64,000 nucleotides of DNA from Halomonas sp. THAF5a (GCF_009363755.1 NZ_CP045417.1:1178001-1242000), one strand, 5' to 3'; shown: positions 8,600-16,944, numbered from the stretch's first letter. Numbers and translations are program-made. The notes: generated by a model from the sequence alone, not told the origin.

Positions 8600-9247
8600 A
8601 TGACCAGGCCCGTCCGTGTGGATATTGTTTCTGACGTCGTCTGCCCCTTCTGTGTTATTGGATATCATCAGTTGGCATGTGCGTCGACCCAAGCTGGCAT
8701 TCCCATCGAGGTTTATTGGCATCCATTCGAGCTGAACCCTCAAATGGAGTCTGGTGGGGAAAACCTGATCCAGCATATGGTAGAAAATTACGGGGTCTCT
8801 GCCGAAGAGACGCGTCACTTGCGAAAGAACTTGACGGAAATGGGGAATGACCTCGGCTTCTCCTTCAATTTTACTGACGAATTGCGTTTGATGAACACAT
8901 TTCAGGCGCATCAAATGATCGAGTGGGCCTCAGAACAAGGTTTTGGCCTCGAAATGACGTTGGAAATCTTCAAGTCGTATTTCACGTTCGCTGAAAACCT
9001 CGACGAAAGAGAAGTCCTGGTTGCTGCCGCTTCACGGGCAGGTCTCAATCCTGAGTCTGCTTCGCACGTACTGCAGTCAGGAAGCCATGCCGAGATAGTC
9101 AAAGAGCATGAAGCGTTTGGAAAATCTCTTGGTATTTCTGGTGTTCCGACCATGCTTTTCGAGCATGAGCATTTGATCAGCGGTGTCCAGGGAGTGGAAG
9201 CGTATGCTCGTACGCTCAACCGCATGATAGAATGCCGAGTAGCTTAA
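8600..9247 (+). CDS. DsbA family oxidoreductase (FrnE-like)
   Basis: 215 residues; start chosen for the AAAGGA site at 8588-8593 and the classical N-terminus MTRPVRVDIVSDVVCPFC. The thioredoxin-fold active site is C15-P-F-C18, followed by a helical insert and the cis-proline loop GISGVPTMLF. No signal peptide, so it is cytoplasmic like FrnE and other 2-hydroxychromene-2-carboxylate isomerase/DsbA-like proteins, and may handle thiol-disulfide exchange. It is a distant relative of the dsbA-like gene at 28476-29147, with clearly different codon use (AT-richer), so it is not a recent copy. Confidence 0.86.
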   Translation: MTRPVRVDIVSDVVCPFCVIGYHQLACASTQAGIPIEVYWHPFELNPQMESGGENLIQHMVENYGVSAEETRHLRKNLTEMGNDLGFSFNFTDELRLMNTFQAHQMIEWASEQGFGLEMTLEIFKSYFTFAENLDEREVLVAAASRAGLNPESASHVLQSGSHAEIVKEHEAFGKSLGISGVPTMLFEHEHLISGVQGVEAYARTLNRMIECRVA

Positions 9248-9297
9248 CACCTGTTAAGAGCTTTCACGATATAGTAGGCCTATAAAGGGAGGCCGTC

Positions 9298-9681
9298 ATG
9301 ATCGCCCATGCCCATCTTCACGTCAGTGACTACGAGGCGTCCAAAGCTTTTTACACAAAGGTGCTCGCCACTCTTGGCTACACGAACAACATGGAGTTTG
9401 GTCAGGCTGCAGGTTTTTTCGACGGAAAAAATACTGATCTTTGGGTTCTGAAAGAGGACGTCGTTCCGACGCATCTGGCCTTCGAGGCTAAGTCCAAGGA
9501 AGAGGTTCGTGCCTTTTATGAAACCGCCTTGGCCGAGGGGGCGACGGACAACGGTGGTCCCGGCTACCGCGAGGACTACTGGGCAGGCTATTATGCGGCT
9601 TTCTTCATCGACCCGGACGGTCACAATATTGAGGCGGCTTATTGGGACTATGAGAAAGCTGGTGAAATAGGGCCTGAGTAA
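9298..9681 (+). CDS. VOC (glyoxalase/bleomycin resistance-like) family protein
   Basis: 127 residues in the beta-alpha-beta-beta-beta VOC arrangement: MIAHAHLHVSDYEASKAFYTKVLATLGY at the start and YYAAFFIDPDGHNIEAAYWD at the end. His5/His7-like and terminal Glu positions could form the metal site. GGGAGG lies just upstream of the ATG. Probably acts on a small electrophile or aromatic; substrate unknown. Two nucleotides separate its stop from the next start. Confidence 0.85.
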   Translation: MIAHAHLHVSDYEASKAFYTKVLATLGYTNNMEFGQAAGFFDGKNTDLWVLKEDVVPTHLAFEAKSKEEVRAFYETALAEGATDNGGPGYREDYWAGYYAAFFIDPDGHNIEAAYWDYEKAGEIGPE

Positions 9682-9683
9682 CC

Positions 9684-10457
9684 ATGACAACGACGGACAA
9701 TGGAAAGATCTCCTACGATGAGGAGATGAAGATCGACGCCAAGACCTGGAACCCGTTTACCGGCTGTACGAAAGTTTCCTCGGGTTGTAAGCACTGCTAC
9801 GCAGAAACCATCGCCCAGAAACTACATAAATGGGGCACGTCGGGCTACGAAAACGGCTTCGAGTTCACGATTCATACGGACCGCATAGCAAAAGCAGCTC
9901 CCATGAAACGCAAGAAGCCAACTTTCTACTTCATCAACTCCATGAGCGACATCTTTCACGAAGAAGCGGATGATGAGAGCATCGATCAGGTGATGGATGT
10001 TGTCAGAAAAGCACACTGGCATGTGTTCTACATTCTGACCAAGCGAAGCCAAAACATGCGAGCGTATTTCGACAGGCGAGAGGCTCCCGAAAATCTGTGG
10101 GCGGGAGTGACTGTTGAAGACCGGAAGTATGGCCTCCCGCGCCTTGAAGATCTCAAGAAAACAAGGGTGAGGAACAAGCATATCTGTTGTGAGCCTCTCC
10201 TGGGTGACCTTGGTGAGCTGGACTTGTCGGGCATACGGCTTGTGGTAGGCGGCGGAGAAAGTGGACCAGAGGCTCGGCGCGCGATGCCCGAATGGGTAAG
10301 TTCTCTCCGAGATCAATGCCTTGCCCAGAACGTCCATCTGTATTGGAAACAATGGGGAACCTATGGACCTGATGGCTCTCGCAGCAGCAAAAGTCGAACG
10401 GGGCACTTGATTGAAGGAAAGTCGTATCTTTCCATTCCCGACGAGCTTGCACTATGA
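9684..10457 (+). CDS. DUF5131 family protein (phage Gp37/Gp68-like, radical SAM-like Cys motif)
   Basis: 257 residues; an alternative start is Met15 at 9726, which has GAGG close upstream. The N-terminus carries the family hallmark WNPFTGCTKVSSGCKHCYAE with Cys28, Cys35 and Cys38 in a C-x6-C-x2-C spacing, reminiscent of an Fe-S/radical SAM-type cluster site. Further conserved-looking segments are FYFINSMSDIFHEE, YILTKRSQNM, LWAGVTVED and VVGGGESGPEARRAMPEW. The family is common in phages and mobile regions and its biochemical role is unknown. The usual neighbour in other genomes, a three-Cys-motif partner protein, is not visible here. The AT-rich composition and neighbourhood indicate acquired DNA. 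Confidence 0.85.
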   Translation: MTTTDNGKISYDEEMKIDAKTWNPFTGCTKVSSGCKHCYAETIAQKLHKWGTSGYENGFEFTIHTDRIAKAAPMKRKKPTFYFINSMSDIFHEEADDESIDQVMDVVRKAHWHVFYILTKRSQNMRAYFDRREAPENLWAGVTVEDRKYGLPRLEDLKKTRVRNKHICCEPLLGDLGELDLSGIRLVVGGGESGPEARRAMPEWVSSLRDQCLAQNVHLYWKQWGTYGPDGSRSSKSRTGHLIEGKSYLSIPDELAL

Positions 10458-10518
10458 CGAATTTGGCTGCGGAAATGTTCCCTGAATAGCCCTGTAAGTT
10501 CAGAGAAGATATTTCCTG

Positions 10519-11757
10519 GTGAACGAGCTCTATACCATTACATCCTCGACCTACCTCGCCATTTCTGCGGTAGGGATTGCTTTTCTTGTTTATGGGGCAA
10601 TGGGGCAGCTGTTCGAGCGTTTCTCGCTCACCAGTGCGATGTTCTTTACGTTGACGGGGGGGTTTGTCGGCCCTCTGGGAGTGGATGCTGTCTCCAGCGA
10701 TGGGTCGAGAGTGCTCCTGAGAGTTTATGCGGAGCTTACACTGGCCCTGGTGTTGTGCACTCAGGCGGCTCGAATCGATTTCAGGGCATTCAGAAGGGTT
10801 TTGACAGTACCTCTGCGCCTGTTGTCAATCGGGCTTCCTGCCTCCATGATGCTTGGCTTCGTCCTCGCCGTTGTTGTGTTTCCGGATATGATTTGGTTGG
10901 AAGCGGCAATCCTCTCGGTAATACTCGCTCCGACGGATGCCGACCTCGCGCGCCCCATCACCTCTACCGAAGGTCTCCCGGAAAAAGTGATTCTTGGCGT
11001 CGAGATTGAGAGTGGAATGAACGATGGTCTGTGTCTGCCGCTCCTGTTAGCGTTGGCGGCATTGACGCTTACAAGCGAGAGTAGAGAGTCTCTTTCACCA
11101 TTTTTTATTTTGGAATTTCTGGCGAGTGAGTTCGGTGTCGGTCTCTTGGTCGGGGTTATTCTGTCGATATTTTTTGTTGGCATAGCCCGCGGCACGCATG
11201 GCCAGTTTTTTGTGGGGGGCAGTTGGCGAGTATTGCCATTTGCCTCCTTGGCGCTTTCGTCTTTTGGCGTGGCTCAATGGCTCGGCGGCAGTGGTTTGAT
11301 CGCGTCCTTCGCCGCTGGATGCGTGGTGTCATTTGATGATCAGAAAAGGCGGTTCAAGTTGATTGATGAAACGGAGAGCCTTGCCAACATTGTTTCATCG
11401 TTGGCCTGGATTGCGTTTGGGGTGTTGTTGGTGCCTCTGGTCGCCAACAACCTGTCGGGTTCCGTGGTGATTTATGCGTTTGCGAGTGTGTTCCTGGTAA
11501 GGACTCTATCAGTTTTGATTTCACTAGGTTTTTCCGGTATGCCGAAAGCTGACCGCCTGTTTATGGCCTGGTTCGGGCCAAAGGGACTGGCGACGGTAGC
11601 TTTCATGATGTTGCTCGTTGACCGCGGTGTTATCTCTGAAAGATCACCAATCACTTCTGTCGTCGCTCTGACCGTTGCCTGCAGTATCTTTCTGCATGGC
11701 ATTAGCGCTAAGCCTTTATCTGGTTTTCTTTTGAGTCATGTGAGTAAACGATGTTGA
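10519..11757 (+). CDS. CPA1-type cation:proton antiporter (NhaP-like)
   Basis: 412 residues, GTG start, about 12 predicted membrane helices. The family core is recognisable: SVILAPTDADLARPI resembles the APTDAV motif, and ILGVEIESGMNDGLCLP resembles the ESGLNDG motif that provides acidic residues for ion binding. It would exchange Na+ or K+ for protons across the inner membrane. Both motifs are off-consensus, so transport specificity is uncertain. No C-terminal regulatory domain is present. Lies in the AT-richer block, 61 bp after the DUF5131 gene. Confidence 0.82.
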   Translation: MNELYTITSSTYLAISAVGIAFLVYGAMGQLFERFSLTSAMFFTLTGGFVGPLGVDAVSSDGSRVLLRVYAELTLALVLCTQAARIDFRAFRRVLTVPLRLLSIGLPASMMLGFVLAVVVFPDMIWLEAAILSVILAPTDADLARPITSTEGLPEKVILGVEIESGMNDGLCLPLLLALAALTLTSESRESLSPFFILEFLASEFGVGLLVGVILSIFFVGIARGTHGQFFVGGSWRVLPFASLALSSFGVAQWLGGSGLIASFAAGCVVSFDDQKRRFKLIDETESLANIVSSLAWIAFGVLLVPLVANNLSGSVVIYAFASVFLVRTLSVLISLGFSGMPKADRLFMAWFGPKGLATVAFMMLLVDRGVISERSPITSVVALTVACSIFLHGISAKPLSGFLLSHVSKRC

Positions 11758-11826
11758 GTCGTTGTGATAGGCTTTTTAAGCGGCGTTATTTCTGTGATAT
11801 CAACTTGTCTCAGGAGGAGTGAAGCA

Positions 11827-12453
11827 ATGAATGAGAAAAAGCTTAAAGAAGCTGAGAGTGAGTTTCTCTCCATGTTCCCTGACGGATTCGAAAATCCAGC
11901 CCTAGTTCAGGAAGGAAAAAAACACCACACATCGCGTCGGACGAAACAAGCAAGAGAATTCTTTTCCAAAGAAGCCTTTGCCTTTCCTCATGCTGTGGCT
12001 GACAACATGGTGAAGGTTATCACTCAATCTTCCTTGGTATCGAGGTTCGAAAAACCGAGGTTGAAGAGGTTGGTTGACGGGATGACATCGGAAGACAGGG
12101 AAAGTTACGCTCTTGCGTTGCGCGACATGCTCCATGGAGACCAGGAGCAGGGTTTCAACACTATGGTGGAACTCCTCAAGCGCGAGAGAATGGCGAAATG
12201 GCCGTTGATAACCGTGATTCCCTATTACTACGCGCCCGCTGATGAGGTGTTTGTGAAACCAACGACTGTCAAGGGTATCCTGAATTATTATGAAATTGAG
12301 GATATCGAGTACGATCCGCTTCCGACTTACGAATTTTACCGTTCCTTTAGAGAGAGAATAATCAGGATGAAGGGAAAGGTGGATAGTGCTCTCGGGGATA
12401 ATAATGCTGCCTTTACTTGGTTTCTGTTGATGATGGCAAAGAAGGGGGCTTGA
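11827..12453 (+). CDS. Hypothetical protein, family not recognised
   Basis: 208 residues. The ATG at 11827 follows a strong AGGAGG; an in-frame extension to 11764 would bypass it. The sequence is soluble, rich in charged residues, largely helical by eye, with a basic patch HHTSRRTKQAREFFSKEAFAF and an aromatic segment VIPYYYAPADEVFVKPTTVKGIL. I do not recognise the family. It follows the antiporter and closes the AT-rich accessory block; the next gene converges on it across a GC-rich hairpin. Confidence 0.75.
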   Translation: MNEKKLKEAESEFLSMFPDGFENPALVQEGKKHHTSRRTKQAREFFSKEAFAFPHAVADNMVKVITQSSLVSRFEKPRLKRLVDGMTSEDRESYALALRDMLHGDQEQGFNTMVELLKRERMAKWPLITVIPYYYAPADEVFVKPTTVKGILNYYEIEDIEYDPLPTYEFYRSFRERIIRMKGKVDSALGDNNAAFTWFLLMMAKKGA

Positions 12454-12485
12454 TTTTCAATCCATGGATGATTCTGTGGACCCAT

Positions 12486-12509
12486 GGCCCGCTCCACCGG
12501 GAGCGGGCC
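12486..12509. terminator. GC-rich hairpin between convergent genes
   Basis: Perfect 10-bp stem GGCCCGCTCC/GGAGCGGGCC with an ACCG loop between the stop of the unknown gene and the stop of the double CaiB gene. No clear U tract on either strand, so it is a candidate bidirectional terminator or 3' end stabiliser. Confidence 0.55.
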
Positions 12510-12590
12510 GTCGGCAATAGCGCAAGCAGTGCTAGACGCTATGGCGGCGTCCACCCGGCTTCATGCCTGCGATATGGCATCAAAGCCGCT

Positions 12591-15071
12591 TCACTCCGGC
12601 AGATAGCGGCTTGACCAGCGTTCACCTGCTGCTCCCTTGTCTATCAACATCTCAATTTTCTCCTTCGAGAAGCCGACCCTCGCCAGAATCGCTCGAGTGT
12701 GAGTGCCGGGCTTGGGCGCGGGAGCGGGCAAGGTGATCTTGGCACGCTCTGGGCGCACTGCATTCGGGGCAACCAGGTCGACCCATCGGCCCATCGGGTG
12801 TTGATCGTGTCGAATGGCTCGATATGTTGCCTGGGTAAGGTCGATACTATCGACGCTTTCGTGCTGGAGACTGGCTTCCCGGTTGATGGCCAGCGAGCTT
12901 AGTGGCACAACAGCTGTCGGTCCTTCGTTCAATTGCCCCGACCAGTGGGCGATGGTCTTACCGGCAAGCCGTTCGGCCAACGCAGTAGCTAGCTCCTCGT
13001 CGGGTAGCGTGGACAAGTCGGCCAGTTCCGGTGAACGCGCCAATGCGGCACCGCGTTCGAGCGGTGCTGCCAAGAACATCCAGCCATCAGACGCGCGATA
13101 GCAATGGTAGTAGGGCCCCCAGCCGCGAACGTCGCGACCTGAAGGCTCATTGAATGGGAGGCGCCCCTCGTAGTCGTACATGAACTGAGCCTGAATCATG
13201 GCGCCGCAAGCGGCCAGCGCTGATCTTGCCACGCCCCCCTTGCCGGTCACTCTCTTGCGTTCCAGCGCGGCGCCTAGAGCAACGCATGCCGTAAACCCGG
13301 TGAGCGCGTCGATGGTACCGAAATGGGCGTGTTCCTCGGGAGTGTCCGGCCCCCCTCCGAAACGAACCATGACACCCGTCGAGGCCTGTGCCAGATCATC
13401 GTAGCCGAGGTGATCGGATTTAGGCCCTTTTTGGGGGCCGCCCCAGGCATCGAGCTGAACCAGGATGGCTTCCGGATTCAAGGTTTCCAGTCTACCTCGC
13501 GAGAGTCCGAGCTTGTCGCGTTGCTGATCGGTACCGTTCATGGTCACTACGTCGGCGTCGGCGATCAGCCGTTCGAGTACTTCACGGCCCTCGGGAGTTC
13601 CCAGATCCAAGAGGGCGCTCTCCTTGCCACGGTGGGCCTGGAGGCCGAAGACGACGGCGTTCCAAGGGTCAACGGAAGGGCTGACCGGCTGAATGGATGT
13701 CACGTCCGCGCCAAAGCGCGCCAGTGTCGCACCGATGGTAGGTCCGGCAATGACGTTGCTCAGGTCGAGCACCTTGAGCCCGTCGAGCCAGCCGCCACTG
13801 CCCGTGGGGGCGGATGTCGCCCGCACCGGCTCAGCCAAGAGTTGCTCCAGGTCTGGACGTAGCTCATCGATCGTCGGGCCGGGCGGGGTGTTCAACACAC
13901 CGGCGTCATCCTCGAGCCAGGCCAGCTTGCCCATCTGCCGCATCTCGCCGTGGCGCGGGTCGTTGACGGTCTGAACCAGCTCCGAGGCCAGGGCGTGCGG
14001 GTCCGATAACCATTCCTGGCTGCTGCGTTGCGCGGTGGCAGGTGCCTTGGCGTCACCAAATAGGGTTTCCCATTCCCATGAAGGCCGTGTCAGGAAGGCC
14101 TCCTGCATTGCTTGAGTGACACGTGCGCGATCTCTATCTCCCACGGGATAATTGCGCAGCGCCCACTCATCAGGCCAGTCCGCCTCATCCTGCCAGGCAT
14201 CAAAATCCGGCAAGGTGTCAGCCAGTTCGTCGAGCCCCAGTACATGCAGGACTCGGCGCGGATGCGTGACGATGGAGCAGGCAACGACATAGAACCCGCG
14301 CCCATCCGCACACCGGTAGGTGCGATAGAAAGGGTCGAGGAACGTGTCGAGCTCCTCATAGCTCAGGTTCAGTGGCAAGCCAGCAGCCCGGCGACGATTC
14401 AACTCCGTCTCCCTAGGGCATTGGTAACGTGTTGGATAGTCCTCGATTTGCTCGCTGTTATAGGCCAGCCCCTCGAACAGCGCCGATGCCAAGGGCACCT
14501 CGATGTGTTCTCCTCCGTTGCGGTCCCTTGCTCCCAGTGCAAATAGGACGGATAGGGCACCGAAGGCGGCGCCATACGCTGACGCGAGGCCCAGGGGGGT
14601 GAACGACGGATTGATACCCATGAGCTGACGGTTCAGTCCCATGTCGGTGAACTGTCCGGTGCGCGCCGCAATGACGGCTTCCCAAGCGGCAACGCGTGCC
14701 AGCTCGGTATCGGTCGACGCGAAGCCGGGCAACGACAGCGAGATCAGGCTTGGATTGACGGCTCTCAAGGCCTCTGGACCAAGGCCAAGGCGATCCATGA
14801 CGCCGGGGCGGAAGTTCTCGATCACGACGTCCGAGCGGGCGGCCAGATCGAGAGCGGTTTGCTTACCGGCATCGGTCTTGAGGTCCAGTACCAGAGAACG
14901 CTTGCCCCGCGACAGCATGTCGAAGGCGGGGTCTCGCCACCGGGGGCCGTCCGGCGGGTCGATACGGATGACCTCTGCCCCCAGGTCGGCCAGCATCATG
15001 CCAACCAGCGGTCCTGCCAGATAATGGCCGAAGTCGAGTACGCGTAGGTGCTCAAGGGGTCGGGCTGTCAT
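12591..15071 (-). CDS. Tandem two-domain CaiB/BaiF CoA-transferase (DddD-like architecture)
   Basis: 826 residues made of two class III CoA-transferase domains: domain 1 starts LRVLDFGHYLAGPLVGMMLADLGAEV and domain 2 starts near residue 428 with LKVLDLSNVIAGPTIGATLARFGADV. Single-domain members have ~400 residues. The two-domain arrangement and length match DddD-type enzymes, which act on DMSP, and related fused CoA-transferases. In domain 1 the active-site helix reads IEVPLASALFEG and in domain 2 VARSALAACGAM, so the position of the catalytic Asp appears to be Ser and Ala (by-eye alignment). No BCCT carrier or dddB/dddC-type genes are adjacent. It is divergent from an AraC/GlxA regulator 70 bp away, which probably controls it. 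Confidence 0.85.
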   Translation of the reverse strand: MTARPLEHLRVLDFGHYLAGPLVGMMLADLGAEVIRIDPPDGPRWRDPAFDMLSRGKRSLVLDLKTDAGKQTALDLAARSDVVIENFRPGVMDRLGLGPEALRAVNPSLISLSLPGFASTDTELARVAAWEAVIAARTGQFTDMGLNRQLMGINPSFTPLGLASAYGAAFGALSVLFALGARDRNGGEHIEVPLASALFEGLAYNSEQIEDYPTRYQCPRETELNRRRAAGLPLNLSYEELDTFLDPFYRTYRCADGRGFYVVACSIVTHPRRVLHVLGLDELADTLPDFDAWQDEADWPDEWALRNYPVGDRDRARVTQAMQEAFLTRPSWEWETLFGDAKAPATAQRSSQEWLSDPHALASELVQTVNDPRHGEMRQMGKLAWLEDDAGVLNTPPGPTIDELRPDLEQLLAEPVRATSAPTGSGGWLDGLKVLDLSNVIAGPTIGATLARFGADVTSIQPVSPSVDPWNAVVFGLQAHRGKESALLDLGTPEGREVLERLIADADVVTMNGTDQQRDKLGLSRGRLETLNPEAILVQLDAWGGPQKGPKSDHLGYDDLAQASTGVMVRFGGGPDTPEEHAHFGTIDALTGFTACVALGAALERKRVTGKGGVARSALAACGAMIQAQFMYDYEGRLPFNEPSGRDVRGWGPYYHCYRASDGWMFLAAPLERGAALARSPELADLSTLPDEELATALAERLAGKTIAHWSGQLNEGPTAVVPLSSLAINREASLQHESVDSIDLTQATYRAIRHDQHPMGRWVDLVAPNAVRPERAKITLPAPAPKPGTHTRAILARVGFSKEKIEMLIDKGAAGERWSSRYLPE

Positions 15072-15141
15072 CGTGATTCGCTCCTGTTGAAATGCGTTCG
15101 ACGGAGCTTACCGTCCTCATTGGCCGGCTATATGACATATA

Positions 15142-16119
15142 ATGACAAATATGAAACCTATTCTGCCGTCACCTCCACCTCCCTTGCGCCTCAATATCCT
15201 GCTGTTCGACTCCTTTTCGAACATGCTGCTGGCATGTCTTCTTGAGCCGTTACGTGTGGTTCGCGACGATAACAATGTCGATATCGAATGGACGATCCTG
15301 ACGCATGGTGATGAGCCACTGAAGTCATCCAGCGGCCTATCCATCGCACCAGATATGCCCTTGTCGCAGTCGCTGCCTTGCCATCTGCTCCTGATGATCG
15401 GCGGGGATCGCTTCCGTATTGACGCTGTGGATCCGTCGTTACGCCAGAGTCTGAGGCTGGCCCACCGTGCCGAAACGGTGATTGCGGCTGACACCGCGCC
15501 TTGGTTGCTGGCAACGTTGGGGTATTTGAGCGGTCGCGAGGCAACGCTCCATTGGCAGCTGCTGGCTGATTTCTCCGACACCTTTCCTGACGTGGCGGCA
15601 AGAGAAGAGCGTTACGTGCGTGACGGTCGCTGGGTGACCTGTGGAAGTGCTGCGAGTGCGCTCGATCTTATCCTGGAGGAGATCGATACACGGTTCGGTG
15701 CTTCTGCACGGTTCGATGCCGCAGGCATGTTTCTCAATGACTCGTCGCGGAGTCGGATGACCGAGTCTCTGGGCGACGGCATATTGCATTCACATCCCGG
15801 TATTCGGCGGGTTGTGAACCTTATGACTGCCCATATCGAGACACCGTTGACGCTGGCACAGTTGTCCGAGTCATGCCAGATGACACCCCGCACCTTGGCG
15901 CGTTTGTTCGAGACGGAGATGGGCATGCCACCCGGCCGCTACTATCAATACCTGCGGCTCGCGAAAGCTCGCGATCTGGCCACTCAGACTCGTCTCACAC
16001 TGGATCAGATTGCATTGCGCTGCGGTTTCTCGTGCGGATCGGCGTTGTCTCGGGCCTTCACCCGAGCACATGGCTTTGGCCTGCGTGAACGCCGTCGACA
16101 GGTGCACCAGAGTGAGTAA
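15142..16119 (+). CDS. GlxA/AraC-type transcriptional regulator
   Basis: 325 residues. N-terminal DJ-1/PfpI-like domain (LNILLFDSFSNMLLACLLEPLRVV) and a C-terminal AraC domain (TPLTLAQLSESCQMTPRTLARLF ... LTLDQIALRCGFSCGSALSRAF). The elbow that usually contains Cys reads ADTAPWLLATLGYL here, so the sensor domain has lost the nucleophile-like residue and probably binds ligand without covalent chemistry. It is divergent from the double CaiB gene and is the likely regulator of it. Several close ATGs exist (15142, 15151). Confidence 0.85.
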   Translation: MTNMKPILPSPPPPLRLNILLFDSFSNMLLACLLEPLRVVRDDNNVDIEWTILTHGDEPLKSSSGLSIAPDMPLSQSLPCHLLLMIGGDRFRIDAVDPSLRQSLRLAHRAETVIAADTAPWLLATLGYLSGREATLHWQLLADFSDTFPDVAAREERYVRDGRWVTCGSAASALDLILEEIDTRFGASARFDAAGMFLNDSSRSRMTESLGDGILHSHPGIRRVVNLMTAHIETPLTLAQLSESCQMTPRTLARLFETEMGMPPGRYYQYLRLAKARDLATQTRLTLDQIALRCGFSCGSALSRAFTRAHGFGLRERRRQVHQSE

Positions 16120-16135
16120 AGTCTTGACGGACCTT

Positions 16136-16289
16136 TCCGCCGGCTTCGGTCCAGCCACAATGCTCAGCACGCGAGAACAGCGGCCTGAGGCGAGCTGGTT
16201 CGAGAAATGACAGGCACGTCGCTGGCCGAGCCATTTGCCTGGCACCAGATGCGTCATCGTCCGTTGCTGCGCTTCGGGCGTCACCACTT
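16136..16289 (-). pseudogene. IS3-family OrfB remnant
   Basis: Read on the minus strand, the frame gives VVTPEAQQRTMTHLVPGK followed by RRAC, resembling the start of IS3-family OrfB proteins (VTPxARREAVxHL ... ERRACR). Similarity fades after RRAC and the frame then runs into the 3' end of the AraC gene, so only the N-terminal tip of OrfB remains. Confidence 0.5.
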
Positions 16290-16546
16290 CCCCGAGGCGA
16301 TCTCCTCGACGGCGGTATGTCGCGGGCCCTTACGGCCAGCCGTTGCGTCAGGCGGGCGTTTGCGGCTTCCAGGTCAAGGTGAGGCTCGCTTTGGAACACC
16401 TCCATACCGCCGTATTTGGCCGTCCAGCGATAGACGGGTTGCTCGGCCACGCCATGTAGCCGGGCCAGCTCGGCCGCCTACACCACGCGCTCGTGGGCGT
16501 TGAGGATGGTGATGGCCTGCACTCCGGTGTGTCGATTTCGCTTCAT
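16290..16546 (-). pseudogene. IS3-family OrfA remnant with in-frame stop
   Basis: Minus-strand reading from 16546 gives MKRNRHTGVQAITILNAHE, a decayed form of the MKRxRFTEEQIIxILKEHE start of IS3 OrfA, then an amber stop near 16479, and in the same frame AAELARLHGVAEQPVYRW and TAKYGGMEVFQSE, which match the helix-turn-helix and YGGM motif of OrfA. The stop plus loss of the downstream OrfB shows an inactive element. Confidence 0.75.
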
Positions 16547-16918
16547 CGCGCGACTTCCTGCTATGCGGGTGAACGTAGCGGAAATCTCACGTTGCCGATG
16601 TACCGGTTTCTGGGGGAAAGGTCGCCAGTCGATGCGCTCTCGTGTCGGGCCACAGACCGGGCAGCGCAGGCGTCGTACCGAGACATCGAGCTCCATCCCG
16701 AAGATCATCAATGGTGCTTCACGGACGCGGCGGCGATGCATGTCTTGCACCAGGAAACAGGTGTGGTCGCAGCCACTGCAGACCGGAGGGACCCAGTCAT
16801 CCGACTCCAGTCTGAGAATCCGGAAACTCGTGGCGGCTGACGGTGACGCCTTCCCAGAAGAGGCAGAGCGGGGTAGCATCCATGGTAACGGCGGTGTCCG
16901 TAAGCTGATATTCGCCAA
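16547..16918 (-). pseudogene. ISL3-family transposase N-terminal fragment
   Basis: Minus-strand frame contains a zinc-ribbon region typical of ISL3 transposases: VCSGCDHTCFLVQDMHRRR, a REAPLMIFGMELDVSVRRLRC stretch and CPVCGPTRERIDW. The catalytic domain is missing, and the fragment is fused at ~16546 to the IS3 OrfA remnant, so one element probably inserted next to or into the other. Not functional. Confidence 0.65.
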
Positions 16919-16944
16919 AACGTCAGCCTACGGACACCGCCGTT
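16887..16944. repeat. 16-bp perfect inverted repeat flanking 26 nt
   Basis: AACGGCGGTGTCCGTA at 16887-16902 is repeated in perfect inverse at 16929-16944. It lies at the outer edge of the ISL3-like fragment, so it may be an insertion-sequence end or a structured leader of the former element. No U tract follows. Confidence 0.7.

Noticed and set aside
9684..12453. Complete anti-phage defence system
   Set aside because: A DUF5131 gene and an orphan protein are compatible with mobile DNA, but no nuclease, methylase, helicase or partner of a known defence family is recognisable.
12591..15071. Confident call of DMSP lyase DddD
   Set aside because: Architecture fits, but the catalytic aspartate is not evident at the expected position and ddd neighbours and a BCCT carrier are missing; only the architecture is reported.
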